Assembly: GCA_902780915.1 (NCBI GenBank)
Contig: CACZHK010000001.1
Location: 62,001-126,000, forward strand
Length of the DNA: 64,000 nucleotides
DNA from: Pseudoselenomonas ruminantium
GTDB lineage: Bacteria > Bacillota > Negativicutes > Selenomonadales > Selenomonadaceae
Direction of reading: 5' to 3'
The notes beneath the pieces are model-generated. The model saw nothing but the letters and a program-made list of their open reading frames with translations, was not told where the DNA came from and ran no database searches. The first letter of the stretch is position 1. Each line of letters opens with the position of its first letter. This document shows, one piece after another, positions 54,096-63,414 of the stretch. A program made the position numbers and the translations under genes.

Positions 54096-55937
54096 ATGTC
54101 AACTACCATCTCACGCCGCACCTTTATCACAGGTGCGACAGCTGCAGGCGTAGCTTTGGCTGCAGGATCATATTTCACCTGGAATGGGCAGAACATTCCC
54201 AATTCCGTAAAAACAGGTGATGTGACCTATGATGTGCTCATCATCGGCAGCGGCGGCGCCGGCATGCGCGCAGCTCTGGCAGCAGCGGAAAACAAGGATC
54301 TGAAAGTAGCCGTCATGACCAAGCTGGTGCCCACCCGCTCCGCTTCCACCATGGCCCAGGGCGGCATGAATGGCGTCACCGGCGTCACCGACCCGGCGGA
54401 CAGCGTGGAGTCCCATATGTTTGACACCATCAAGGGCGGCGACTACCTCTGCGACCAGGATGCCGTGGAGTATTTCGCCCAGCGAGCCGGAGAAAACATC
54501 TTTGAGATGGACTTCATGGGCTACCCCTACAACCGTCAGGAAGACGGCTCCTTCCATCAGCGCAAGATGGGCGGCAGCTCCCACCCCAGAGCCTCCTACT
54601 TTGAAGACCGTGCAGGCCATGCCATGGTGCACGCCCTCTTCGAGCAGTGTCTGAAGCACAATATAGACTTCATCTCCGAGTGCCAGATGCTGGAAATCAG
54701 CATGGACGGAGATAAGCTGAACGGCGTCATCGCCATGGATATGCGCAGCGGCAACCTCCTGGGGGTGGCTGCCAAAACCATCATCATCGCCACCGGCGGC
54801 TATGGGCGGGTCTACTGGATCCGTACCTCCAACCCCTACAGCTCCACCGGCGACGGCATTGTGGCAGGCATGAATATCGGCATCCCCTTCAAGGACCCGG
54901 AAATGGTGCAGTTCCACCCCACCGGCCTGTCTGCCAACGGCGTGCTGCTCTCCGAGTCCAGCCGCGCCGAAGGCGCCCTCCTCATCAACAAGGACGGCGA
55001 GCGCTTCATGGGCAAGTATGCCCCGGAGAAGCTGGAGCTGGCCACCCGCGACATCGTAGCCCGGGCCATTGCCACCGAGATGCTTGAAGGCCGCGGCGTG
55101 GGCGAAGGCATCCATGCCGGCGTCTACATGGACTTCCGCCACATTCCTCCCGAGCGCATTGACGAGCGTCTGGGCCAGGTGCGGGATCTTGCCCAGCGCT
55201 TCGCCGGGGTGGACATCAAGAAGGAAATGGTGCCCATCGCCCCCACCTGCCACTATTCCATGGGAGGCCTGGAGATGGCAGACTTCCACACGGGCGCGTC
55301 CCGCGTTCCTGGCGTCTTCGTGGCGGGTGAGTGCAGCTGCGTTTCCGTCCACGGTGCCAACCGTCTGGGAGCCAACTCCCTGTCCGAGGTGCTGGTCTTC
55401 GGCCATACCGCCGGTGACGGCGCTGCTGCCTATGCCAAAGAGCACAAGTACGAGGGCAGTCAGGAAAAGATGGCCCAGGACTGCGCCAAGTGGCAGGACA
55501 AGTTCAAGGAAGTCACCACCCGCGACCGTTCCGCCGGCAAGACTGTGCCGGAAATCCGTGATGCCATGGTCAATACCATGTGGTACAAAGTAGGTGTATT
55601 CAGAGAAGAGACTCAGCTTCAGGAAGCTGCCCGGGAACTTTCCGCCCTGGAGAAAGAATATGAGCATTGCTACGTAGGAGACACCTCCCACGTTTACAAC
55701 ACCGCCTTCGAGCAGTATGTGGAGCTGGGGAACCTGCTGCAGGTGTCCCACAGCATCGTGCAGGGAGCTATCGCCCGCAAGGAAAGCCGTGGCGGCCATT
55801 CACGCCGTGACTACCCCCAGCGCGACGATGTGAATTTCCTCAAGCATACCCTTATTTTCAAGCAGGACGGCGGCTATCGCACCGAGTACAAGGATGTCGT
55901 CATCACGAAGTATCAGCCGAAGGAAAGGAAGTACTAA
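54096..55937 (+). CDS. Tat-exported fumarate reductase flavoprotein (MfrA/SdhA type)
   Basis: A 613-residue flavoprotein of the succinate dehydrogenase/fumarate reductase family. It starts with a twin-arginine signal (SRRTFITGATAAG, Arg7-Arg8) and a hydrophobic stretch, so it works outside the cytoplasm, as does the Wolinella 8-methylmenaquinol:fumarate reductase. FAD-binding IIGSGGAGMRAALAAAE and active-site FHPTG, CHYSMGG and HGANRLGANSLSE are present. At the position of the usual FAD-linking His (TRSH in E. coli SdhA and FrdA) it has Ala83 (TRSASTMAQGG), so FAD is probably not covalently bound. ATG 54096 follows GGGAGGG by eight bases. It is first of three genes. Confidence 0.93.
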   Translation: MSTTISRRTFITGATAAGVALAAGSYFTWNGQNIPNSVKTGDVTYDVLIIGSGGAGMRAALAAAENKDLKVAVMTKLVPTRSASTMAQGGMNGVTGVTDPADSVESHMFDTIKGGDYLCDQDAVEYFAQRAGENIFEMDFMGYPYNRQEDGSFHQRKMGGSSHPRASYFEDRAGHAMVHALFEQCLKHNIDFISECQMLEISMDGDKLNGVIAMDMRSGNLLGVAAKTIIIATGGYGRVYWIRTSNPYSSTGDGIVAGMNIGIPFKDPEMVQFHPTGLSANGVLLSESSRAEGALLINKDGERFMGKYAPEKLELATRDIVARAIATEMLEGRGVGEGIHAGVYMDFRHIPPERIDERLGQVRDLAQRFAGVDIKKEMVPIAPTCHYSMGGLEMADFHTGASRVPGVFVAGECSCVSVHGANRLGANSLSEVLVFGHTAGDGAAAYAKEHKYEGSQEKMAQDCAKWQDKFKEVTTRDRSAGKTVPEIRDAMVNTMWYKVGVFREETQLQEAARELSALEKEYEHCYVGDTSHVYNTAFEQYVELGNLLQVSHSIVQGAIARKESRGGHSRRDYPQRDDVNFLKHTLIFKQDGGYRTEYKDVVITKYQPKERKY

Positions 55938-55938
55938 A

Positions 55939-56886
55939 ATGGACGTAACGCTGAATGTGCACCGCTTCGTGGAAGGAAAGAAGTGGGTGCAGAAATATAA
56001 GATTCCTGTCACAGTGGGCATGACCGTGCTGGAGGCCCTGACGGTGGTGAAGGAAAAGCAGGACCCCACCCTGTCCTTCACCTGCTCCTGTCGCTCCAGC
56101 ATCTGCGGTGCCTGCGCCGTGCGGGTCAACGGCAATGCAGAGCTTTCCTGCGAGATTCTGGTGGAAAACCTCCTGAAGCGCTATGACACGGACACCCTCA
56201 CCATCGAGCCCCTGGGCAATTTCCGGGTCATCCGCGACCTGATCGTAGACTGGGATCCCAAGTATGCCAGGCTGAAGAAAATCAAGCCCGCCATGGAGCC
56301 CAAGCCGGAATTCAGCGCCGAGACCGGCTGCAAGCAGAGCCCGGAGGAATTCAATAAATTCAAGAAGTACGCCGGCTGCATCCTCTGCGGTTCCTGCGTC
56401 TCCGAATGCAACAAGAACACCCTGAACGAGGAGGATTTCCTTGATCCCTTCGTCTTTGTGAAGGCTGAGCGTCTGGTGGCCGACTCCCGCGACCGTGACC
56501 CCAAGGCCCACCTGCAGGCTGTGCAGGATGCCGGTCTCTGGCGCTGCTTCAACTGCCAGGAATGCACGGCCAAGTGCCCCAAGGGGCTGGACCCTGCCGG
56601 TGCCATCGAAAAGCTCAAGGAGGCTACCTTCAAAATGGGCCTCAGCCAGGGAGTTGGCGGCAAGCATGCCAAGGCCATCTACGATGACATTTCCGAGTCC
56701 GGCATGCTGGATGAGTCCAAGCTGAACATCAAGTCAGAGGGCTTCATCATGGCCGGCATGCGCCTGCCCATGGCCTTGCGCCTCATGAACACGGGCAAGA
56801 TGAATCCCCTGGAATCCCATCCCGTGAACCCCGACATCAAGACCATCCAAGCCGTTGTGAAGGCCGCGGAAAAGGAGGCAGAATAA
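55939..56886 (+). CDS. Fumarate reductase iron-sulfur subunit (MfrB/SdhB type)
   Basis: A 315-residue three-cluster electron-transfer subunit. The [2Fe-2S] ligands are Cys51, Cys56, Cys59 and Cys71 (CRSSICGACA). Two further cluster motifs are CILCGSCVSEC and CFNCQECTAKCPKG. It has no signal of its own, as expected if it is carried out with the Tat-signal flavoprotein. The C-terminal 70 residues beyond the last cluster are longer than in ordinary SdhB. The ATG follows the flavoprotein stop by one base. Confidence 0.94.
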   Translation: MDVTLNVHRFVEGKKWVQKYKIPVTVGMTVLEALTVVKEKQDPTLSFTCSCRSSICGACAVRVNGNAELSCEILVENLLKRYDTDTLTIEPLGNFRVIRDLIVDWDPKYARLKKIKPAMEPKPEFSAETGCKQSPEEFNKFKKYAGCILCGSCVSECNKNTLNEEDFLDPFVFVKAERLVADSRDRDPKAHLQAVQDAGLWRCFNCQECTAKCPKGLDPAGAIEKLKEATFKMGLSQGVGGKHAKAIYDDISESGMLDESKLNIKSEGFIMAGMRLPMALRLMNTGKMNPLESHPVNPDIKTIQAVVKAAEKEAE

Positions 56887-56887
56887 C

Positions 56888-57751
56888 ATGAAATACGCAT
56901 TTTTCCCCGGCTGTGTCCTGAAGGGAGCGGCTGCCGAAGCCTACACTTCCATGACCAAGGTCTGCGAGAAGCTGGGCATCGAACTGGTGGAAATCGAGAA
57001 CTGGACCTGCTGCGGCGCCTCCCACGCCCAGGGGGTCAATGACCTTGCTGCTTTGGCAGTCAATGCAAGAAATATTTCCATTGCCGAGCATATGAGCCTG
57101 CCCATCATGACGGTCTGCAACACCTGCACCCTGCAGCTGCGCACCGCCAAGCACCGTCTGGACAGCGACCCGAAGCTGAAGGAAAAGGTCAACGGCATCC
57201 TCAAAGAAGGCGGCCACCCTTACGAGTACAAGGGAACCTCTGAAATAACCCATTTCCTGTGGGTGCTGGACCAGCACCCCGAGCTTCTGAAGGACAAGAT
57301 CACCAGACCCCTCAACGACCTCAGGGTGGCCGGCTACTATGGCTGCCACATCCTCCGGCCCCAGGAAATCATGAACCACGAGGATGGCAAGCATCCCCAG
57401 TCCCTGGAGCGCTTGATCGAAGCCCTGGGTGCCAGGAGCGTAGAGTTCGACGCCAAGCGCAAGTGCTGTGGTTTCCATGCCCAGCTGGCTGCCGAGTACG
57501 ATGTGCTGACAGTGACGGGCCAGATTGTGGACAGCGCAGACAAGGCGACAGCCAACGTGCTGGTAACCCCCTGCCCCCTCTGCCAGATGCAGCTTGACAT
57601 GTACGAACCTGAGGGGCGTGAGGCCGTCCACAGCCAGGCTCAGGTCCCCATCCTGCACCTGCAGCAGCTGGTAGGATTTGCCCTGGGCATGAGCAAGGAA
57701 GACATGGGCTTTAACAGACACGTTTCCGCTAAAGAAAGACTTAACATTTAA
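56888..57751 (+). CDS. CCG-domain membrane-anchor subunit (MfrE/SdhE, HdrB-like)
   Basis: A 287-residue protein with two cysteine-rich CCG domains (NWTCCGASHAQG with TVCNTCTLQL, and KRKCCGFHAQL with TPCPLCQMQL), like heterodisulfide reductase HdrB. In type E succinate/fumarate oxidoreductases this subunit replaces the haem-containing membrane anchor and handles quinol oxidation with Fe-S clusters. Gene order A-B-E matches Wolinella mfrABE/sdhABE. AGGAGG lies nine bases upstream of the ATG. Confidence 0.93.
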   Translation: MKYAFFPGCVLKGAAAEAYTSMTKVCEKLGIELVEIENWTCCGASHAQGVNDLAALAVNARNISIAEHMSLPIMTVCNTCTLQLRTAKHRLDSDPKLKEKVNGILKEGGHPYEYKGTSEITHFLWVLDQHPELLKDKITRPLNDLRVAGYYGCHILRPQEIMNHEDGKHPQSLERLIEALGARSVEFDAKRKCCGFHAQLAAEYDVLTVTGQIVDSADKATANVLVTPCPLCQMQLDMYEPEGREAVHSQAQVPILHLQQLVGFALGMSKEDMGFNRHVSAKERLNI

Positions 57752-57767
57752 ATATCATGCAAGAAGC

Positions 57768-57816
57768 AAAAGGACAGCGCCTCTTTCACGAAAAAAGGCG
57801 CTGTCCTTTATTTTTT
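57768..57816 (+). terminator. Terminator of the fumarate reductase operon
   Basis: Stem AAAGGACAGCGCC / GGCGCTGTCCTTT with a loop of about 15 bases and then TTTTTT. A T-run (TTTT) also exists on the minus strand, so it may serve the converging ubiX-like gene as well. Confidence 0.9.
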
Positions 57817-58378
57817 ATGATTTTCCCAGCCAAGGCATAAATTTGTTATATGTCAGTCCAAACAGTGACAATACTTTTCCCACGATATGATCCATCTGCT
57901 TCTCCAGGCTATCCGCCCCGTTGTAAAAAGTCAGCATGGGCGGCACGATAGTACAGCCGTAATCAGCTGCTTCCTTGAGATTCCGCAGGTGTATGCGGGA
58001 CAAGGGCATTTCCCGTGGTACCAGCACCAGCCTTCGATCTTCCTTGAGGCAGACATCTGCGGCCCTGAGCAGGAGGTTGTCTGTAAAGCCGGCCACGATG
58101 CCGGCCACAGTCTTCATGCTGCAGGGCACTATGATCATGCCATCAGTGGGATAGGAGCCGCTGGAAACGCTGGCTGCCAGATTGCGGTTGTCATAGACCA
58201 CATCGGCCAGCGCCGTGAAGTCCTCCACCGTAAGTTCCGTTTCCCAGGCTAAGGTTTCCCTGGCCCCTTCCGTAATGATCAGCTGGGTTTCCACCTGAGA
58301 AAATTCCCTGAGAGCCCTGAGCAGATGGTAGCCCAGCAAAGAGCCGCTGGCACCTGAAATACCTACAACTAAACGCAT
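57815..58378 (-). CDS. ubiX: UbiX-type flavin prenyltransferase
   Basis: Makes prenylated FMN, the cofactor of UbiD-type decarboxylases. It has about 187 residues starting MRLVVGISGASGSLLGYHLL. Further marks are DGMIIVPCSMKTVAGIVAGF, LLLRAADVCLKEDRRLVLVPRE and the C-terminal DHIVGKVL. I start at 58378. An in-frame ATG at 58402 overlaps the preceding stop (TGATG) but has no ribosome site. No ubiD is in the window, so its partner is elsewhere. Confidence 0.92.
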   Translation of the reverse strand: MRLVVGISGASGSLLGYHLLRALREFSQVETQLIITEGARETLAWETELTVEDFTALADVVYDNRNLAASVSSGSYPTDGMIIVPCSMKTVAGIVAGFTDNLLLRAADVCLKEDRRLVLVPREMPLSRIHLRNLKEAADYGCTIVPPMLTFYNGADSLEKQMDHIVGKVLSLFGLTYNKFMPWLGKS

Positions 58379-58401
58379 AGAAATACTTTTCTCCCTTCCC
58401 A

Positions 58402-59037
58402 TCAGCTGAGGTAGGGGTTGTGCACCCGTTCCCAGCCCACTGTGGTAGCGGGGCCGTGGCCGGGATAGACCTTGGTTTTCTCCGGCAGGGGCAGGATTTT
58501 TTCCTTGAGGCTGCCCACCAGGCTCTTGAGGGAGCCGCCAGGGAAGTCGCAGCGTCCTATTTCCTCTGCGAAGAGCGAGTCGCCGGAGAAGACCACACCT
58601 GCGGTCTCCGAGTAGAAGCAGCAGCCGCCGGGGGTGTGGCCCGGAGTGTGGATGACCTTGAAGCTGAAGCTGCCACAGGGTATAACCTCACCTTCCGCCA
58701 TTTCCTTATCCGCAGGCGTGCCCTCCATCTTGCCACCGCTCATAAAGGCGAAAAGATTCTGGCGGCTGTCCGTGAGCATGGCGGCATCACCAGAGTGGAT
58801 ATAGACCTGCACGCCCAGTTTTTGGCGCAGTTCTTCCACGGCCCCGATATGATCCCAGTGGCCGTGGGTCAGCAGGATGGCCTGCACCTTGATGTTCTCG
58901 CCCTGAATCAGGGAAAAAATCTTCTCTGCTTCATTGCCAGGGTCTATGATAAAGCCCTCTTTGCTGTCCTCATCAAAGGCCACATAGCAGTTTTCCTCGA
59001 TGGGCGCCGTAGGGATAGTGTATATCTTGAGAGCCAC
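58402..59037 (-). CDS. Metallo-beta-lactamase-fold hydrolase (glyoxalase II-like)
   Basis: A 211-residue cytoplasmic MBL-fold enzyme. Metal-binding motif LLTHGHWDHIGAVEEL, then HTPGHTPGGCCFY, FSGDSLFAEEIGR and YPGHGPATT are as in GloB-like hydrolases, although it is shorter than hydroxyacylglutathione hydrolase and lacks its C-terminal domain. Substrate unknown. The GTG start directly follows the rel stop with AGGAGGAG upstream, so it is coupled to rel. Confidence 0.9.
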   Translation of the reverse strand: MALKIYTIPTAPIEENCYVAFDEDSKEGFIIDPGNEAEKIFSLIQGENIKVQAILLTHGHWDHIGAVEELRQKLGVQVYIHSGDAAMLTDSRQNLFAFMSGGKMEGTPADKEMAEGEVIPCGSFSFKVIHTPGHTPGGCCFYSETAGVVFSGDSLFAEEIGRCDFPGGSLKSLVGSLKEKILPLPEKTKVYPGHGPATTVGWERVHNPYLS

Positions 59038-61275
59038 TTACTCTCCTCCTTTGCCGTTGTTCTGACCGCCGATTTTGCGGGTGACGCTGTAGACATCCTT
59101 CACCCGCCTGAGGCGGGTCATGATCTGGCCCACCTGGCTGGCATTCTTCACATCCAGGCCCAGCAGCACCGTGGATGTCTTGTTGTTGCGGTTGGGGTTG
59201 GCGTTGACACTTCTGATATTCATGCGCATTTCCGATGGCACTGCCAGCAGTTCTGCCAGCATGCCACTCCTGTCATTGCAGATGATTTCCAATTCCACCG
59301 TATATTCCTTGTCCAGGCCAATATCCCAGGCCACCTCGATCATGCGGGAGAAATCCGCGTCATTCATGACATTGGGGCAGTCGGAGCGATGGACGGACAC
59401 GCCCCGCCCGCGAGTGATATACCCGGTGATGGGATCGCCTGGAATAGGGCTGCAACAGCGGGCCAGGCGCACCAGGAGGCCGCTTTCTCCCTCCACCAGC
59501 ACGCCATGGCTGGACTTCTTGCGCCTGTCGCCACCCCCCTGAGGCTGCTTGAGCTCCGAGAGCAGCTTGGACACATCGGGAGAAGTGGCTTCCTTCACAT
59601 CTTTCTTGTAAAGCTCGATGAGCTTCATCATGATGCCGTGGAGTGCCACACCGCCATAGCCCAAGGCCGCCAAGAGATCATCCTCCGTGAGGATGTTGAG
59701 CTTCTGGGCCACCTGCTCAAGCCGGTCTTCCTTCATCAGTTCCTTGGGTGCATATCCCAGGCGCTTGGCTTCTTCCTTGATAAGGTCTCTGCCCCGCTCG
59801 ATATTCTCCTCCCGCTTCTCCTTCTTGAAGAAGGTGCGGATCTTGCTGCGGGTCTCGGAGGAGGCCACGATATTCAGCCAGTCCCGGCTGGGGCCGCCGT
59901 TGGCCTTATTGGTGAGCACGGAGACGATATCTCCGTTGCGCAGCTTCGTTTCCAAGGGCACCAGCTTACCGTTGATCTTGGCGCCCACGCAGTGGTGGCC
60001 CACTTCCGTATGGATGCGGTAGGCAAAGTCGATGGGAATGGAGCCCTTGGGCAGGTCGATGACATCACCCTTCGGGGTGAAGACAAACACCTCATCGGAG
60101 AAGATATCCACCTTCATGGCCTCGAAGTATTCCTTGGGATCGGTGTACTCCTGCTGCAGATTCACCATCTGCCTGAGCCAGGACATCTTCTGGTCGGTCT
60201 CGCTGCCCGCCCCCACGCTCTTGCCAGTTTCCTTGTATTTCCAGTGCGCTGCCACGCCGAACTCCGACACCTGATGCATGGCGAAGGTCCGAATCTGGAT
60301 TTCCAGAGGATAGCCGCGAGTCATCACCGTAGTGTGCAAGGACTGGTAGCCGTTGGACTTGGGCATGGCGATATAGTCCTTGAAGCGGCCCGGAATGGGC
60401 TTCCACATGGCGTGGATGACCCCCAGGACACCATAGCAATCCTTGACGCTCTCCACCAGCACACGCACGGCAGACAGGTCATAGATCTCGCTGATGTCCT
60501 TCTTGTCCCGCTTCATCTTCTTGTAGATGCTGTAAAAATGCTTGGCCCGGCCGCTGATATCCGCCTTGATATTGCTCTCTGCCAGCTTTTCCTTGATCTG
60601 CTTGATGGAATCATCAATGAAAGTCTGGCGCTCCTTGCGCTTCTGCTTGACGCTCTCCACCAGATCGTAGTAGGTTTCGGGGTCAAGGTAGCGCAGGCAG
60701 AGATCCTCCAGTTCCCACTTCACATTGGAAATGCCCAAGCGGTTGGCCAAGGGCGCATAGATTTCGATGGTCTCCTTGGCAATGCGCTTCTGCTTATCCT
60801 CCCGCATATACTTGAGGGTGCGCATATTGTGCAGCCGGTCCGCCAATTTTATCATGATGACCCGGATATCCTTGGCCATGGCCAAAAACATCTTGCGATA
60901 GTTCTCCAGCTGCACCTCTTCCTTGGACTTGTACTGGATGCGGCCCAGCTTGGTGACACCATCAATGAGCATAGCCACTTCTTCACCGAACATCTCCTGC
61001 ATCTGCTCATTGGTGTAGATGGTATCCTCCACCACATCATGGAGCAGGGCGGCGCTGACTGTCTCATAATCCAGATGCAGCTCCGTCAGGATCTGGGCCA
61101 CGTGCAGAGGGTGGATGATATAGGCCTCCCCCGACACGCGGGTCTGCCCCCTGTGAGCAGACTCTGCCAGTTCATAGGCTCGCTGGATAAGGTCAATATC
61201 CGCCTGGGGCTGGTACTCCTGGACAGAGGCAATGATGCTCTCTATGGTTACGGGCTTCTTCCCTTTGTCATTCAT
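59038..61275 (-). CDS. rel: Bifunctional (p)ppGpp synthetase/hydrolase
   Basis: Stringent-response enzyme of 745 residues with the full long-RSH layout. The HD hydrolase has SAALLHDVVEDTIY, indicating active degradation. The synthetase domain has DLSAVRVLVESVKDCY, GRFKDYIAMPKSNGYQSLHTT (in parts) and the LEIQIRTFAMHQVSEFG motif. TGS (VFTPKGDVIDLPKGSIPIDFAY), helical, Cys-containing and ACT domains follow. Both activities appear intact. The ATG follows GAGGAG by nine bases. It is preceded by recJ. Confidence 0.96.
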   Translation of the reverse strand: MNDKGKKPVTIESIIASVQEYQPQADIDLIQRAYELAESAHRGQTRVSGEAYIIHPLHVAQILTELHLDYETVSAALLHDVVEDTIYTNEQMQEMFGEEVAMLIDGVTKLGRIQYKSKEEVQLENYRKMFLAMAKDIRVIMIKLADRLHNMRTLKYMREDKQKRIAKETIEIYAPLANRLGISNVKWELEDLCLRYLDPETYYDLVESVKQKRKERQTFIDDSIKQIKEKLAESNIKADISGRAKHFYSIYKKMKRDKKDISEIYDLSAVRVLVESVKDCYGVLGVIHAMWKPIPGRFKDYIAMPKSNGYQSLHTTVMTRGYPLEIQIRTFAMHQVSEFGVAAHWKYKETGKSVGAGSETDQKMSWLRQMVNLQQEYTDPKEYFEAMKVDIFSDEVFVFTPKGDVIDLPKGSIPIDFAYRIHTEVGHHCVGAKINGKLVPLETKLRNGDIVSVLTNKANGGPSRDWLNIVASSETRSKIRTFFKKEKREENIERGRDLIKEEAKRLGYAPKELMKEDRLEQVAQKLNILTEDDLLAALGYGGVALHGIMMKLIELYKKDVKEATSPDVSKLLSELKQPQGGGDRRKKSSHGVLVEGESGLLVRLARCCSPIPGDPITGYITRGRGVSVHRSDCPNVMNDADFSRMIEVAWDIGLDKEYTVELEIICNDRSGMLAELLAVPSEMRMNIRSVNANPNRNNKTSTVLLGLDVKNASQVGQIMTRLRRVKDVYSVTRKIGGQNNGKGGE

Positions 61276-61290
61276 CCTTGCTCACTCCTC

Positions 61291-63267
61291 TCAGCGGTGC
61301 CGCCTGTAGGTGGGGGAAGCGTCCAGATCCATCTTCCCTGCCACTGGGGGAAGATAGTAGTGCGCCCCTTCCAAGTCCTGATGCAGAAGCTCCAGCTCTT
61401 GGAAAATCCGCAGAGCCTTCCCAAAGGTGTAGAGAGAGACATGCTCTCCCCCGGCGCTGAAGCCGGCCGCAAGTTCCTCTGCGCTGTAGGGAATCTTGCC
61501 CTGCTTTTTCTGTATGCCTATGAGATAGCGGTAAATGCCCGCCAAAATATCCCGCTCCGGGAAGATCCTCTCCTTCCGGGAAGGCACCAGTGACTCCACG
61601 ATGCACTGGAGGCTCCTGCGTCCGTTCCACTCATTGATGTCCGGGGTGTAAATCATATCCAGTTCCTCGGCATTCACAATAGGTGCCAACTCACTGTGCC
61701 GCCAGTAAAGAGCCGTGACGGGCTGGCCTGCCGAACCCACCTGGAACTTCAGATGCTCCCGCTGCTTGCCCATGACCTGGGCCTCCGTGGCCCTGATTTC
61801 CTTGCAGCCAAAAGCAGGCTTGGGATTGCCCATGCCGTAAGGCTCCAAGAGGGAAAGCTCCTCTATCATCTGGAAGGTCACCTCATGAGGCATCATCTCA
61901 AACTCCACCGTGACCTTGGGCACATAATCTGCCGCACTTAAAGTCTTGCCTGCATAGTCCTGCAAAGCCCTGCGGAAGTCATCTATCTTCTCTTCCCTGA
62001 CAGAAAGTCCTGCCGCCATTGCGTGACCGCCGAACTGCATGAGCTCACTCTTGCAAGCCGTGAGAGCCTCGTACATGTGCAGCCCCTCGATGCTGCGGCA
62101 GGACCCCTTGCAGATTCCATCCTCCTGAATGGAAAGCACCACCGTGGGCTTGTAATAAGCCTCCACCAGCCGGGAGGCCACGATGCCGATGACCCCGGGG
62201 TTCCAGCCCTTGCCCGCCACCACGATGGCCTGCATGTCCTCAGGATCCACCTCGCCTGCCTTCAATTCCGCCTCGGCGGCAGCCAGTATCTCTGCCTCGA
62301 TAGCCTGGCGCTCCCCATTGAGGCTATCCAGTTCCTGAGCCAGCCTTTCTGCTTCGTCAATATCCCTGGACAGCAGCAGCCGCACCCCGTCCAGGCCACT
62401 GCCCAGCCGCCCTGCGGCATTCAAGCGCGGAGCCAGCATAAAGCCAATATGGCCGGCGTTGATTTCTTTGTCCTTGAGCCCTGCCACCTCTACCAATGCC
62501 CGCACGCCCAGAAAGTCAGACTCCTGCAGCTTGACAAGCCCCGCCTTCACAATCTTGCGGTTCTCCCCCACCAGGGGCACGATATCCGCCACGGTGCCCA
62601 TGGCAACCAGTTCCAGGTCACCTGCAAACTCCTCCCCCTTAAGTCTTTGCCAAAGACCCTGGCAGAGCTTGAAAGCCACGCCTACCCCTGCCAGATTCTT
62701 ATCTGGATAGGGACAGTCTGTCCGATGGGGATTGACCACCGCCAGGGCAGGAGGCAAATTTTCTCCTGGCAGATGATGGTCAGTGATGACAATGTCCAGC
62801 AGTCCTCCCATGGATCTCACATCTTCCACGGAAGCAATGCCACAGTCCACCGAGACCAGAAGCCCCGCCCCACTTTCGGCAATGCCTTCCAGTGCCTTTA
62901 GGTTGAAACCGTAGCCTTCCTTCTTCCTGTCGGGGATATAGCAGGAAGTCAAGGCTCCCAGGGCACGGAGATTATGTACCAAAAGAGCAGTGGCAGTCAT
63001 GCCGTCCACATCGTAATCACCATAGGCCACGATTTTCTCTCTTTTTTTGATTGCCTGCGCTATGCGCTCCACGGCCAGCTCCATGTCCTTCATCAGAAAG
63101 GGGTCATGGAAAGCCATTTCTTCAGGATGCAGGAACTCCTGCGCTTCCTTCGGCGTTCTGAAGCCACGGTGCCAAAGAGCCTGGGCGGTGAGTTCCGTCA
63201 CATCCAGTTCCCGGGCCAGTTTCTTGGCTTCCGGAGCTGTCTCGTATCTTTTCCATTCTTTCAGCAT
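61291..63267 (-). CDS. recJ: Single-stranded-DNA-specific 5'-3' exonuclease RecJ
   Basis: DHH-family exonuclease of 658 residues used in recombination and mismatch repair. Catalytic motifs in order: VAYGDYDVDGMTATALL, SVDCGIASVEDV, VITDHHLPGE, then the DHHA1 domain with FGGHAMAAGLSV and the OB-fold region. An extra C-terminal segment of about 90 residues (SRKERIFPERDILAGIYRYL onward) is also found in other Firmicute RecJ proteins. AGGAG lies six bases upstream of the ATG. Confidence 0.95.
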   Translation of the reverse strand: MLKEWKRYETAPEAKKLARELDVTELTAQALWHRGFRTPKEAQEFLHPEEMAFHDPFLMKDMELAVERIAQAIKKREKIVAYGDYDVDGMTATALLVHNLRALGALTSCYIPDRKKEGYGFNLKALEGIAESGAGLLVSVDCGIASVEDVRSMGGLLDIVITDHHLPGENLPPALAVVNPHRTDCPYPDKNLAGVGVAFKLCQGLWQRLKGEEFAGDLELVAMGTVADIVPLVGENRKIVKAGLVKLQESDFLGVRALVEVAGLKDKEINAGHIGFMLAPRLNAAGRLGSGLDGVRLLLSRDIDEAERLAQELDSLNGERQAIEAEILAAAEAELKAGEVDPEDMQAIVVAGKGWNPGVIGIVASRLVEAYYKPTVVLSIQEDGICKGSCRSIEGLHMYEALTACKSELMQFGGHAMAAGLSVREEKIDDFRRALQDYAGKTLSAADYVPKVTVEFEMMPHEVTFQMIEELSLLEPYGMGNPKPAFGCKEIRATEAQVMGKQREHLKFQVGSAGQPVTALYWRHSELAPIVNAEELDMIYTPDINEWNGRRSLQCIVESLVPSRKERIFPERDILAGIYRYLIGIQKKQGKIPYSAEELAAGFSAGGEHVSLYTFGKALRIFQELELLHQDLEGAHYYLPPVAGKMDLDASPTYRRHR

Positions 63268-63367
63268 ATTATACTCCTAAATTCTTTTTCACCATTGCAA
63301 AATTCGATAGAATTTCTCAAAATCCTTTTCTTTCCACAGGCTGAAGCTGCGAGAGTTTCAGCTTATG

Positions 63368-63402
63368 GAAAAAAAGGAGCCCGCCCTCAAGGGCATGGGC
63401 TC
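63368..63402 (-). terminator. Rho-independent terminator of secF
   Basis: Stem GGAGCCCGCCCT / GGGCATGGGCTCC with one mismatch and a small loop, followed on the minus strand by eight T residues. It lies 12 bases after the secF stop. Confidence 0.92.
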
Positions 63403-63414
63403 CATGGATAGTTG

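Noticed and set aside
58420..61593. Very long open frame (over 1000 codons) antisense to rel and recJ
   Set aside because: It lies opposite two certain genes, reads as His/Leu/Gln-rich low-information protein, has no ribosome site, and is the usual by-product of GC-rich codon bias.
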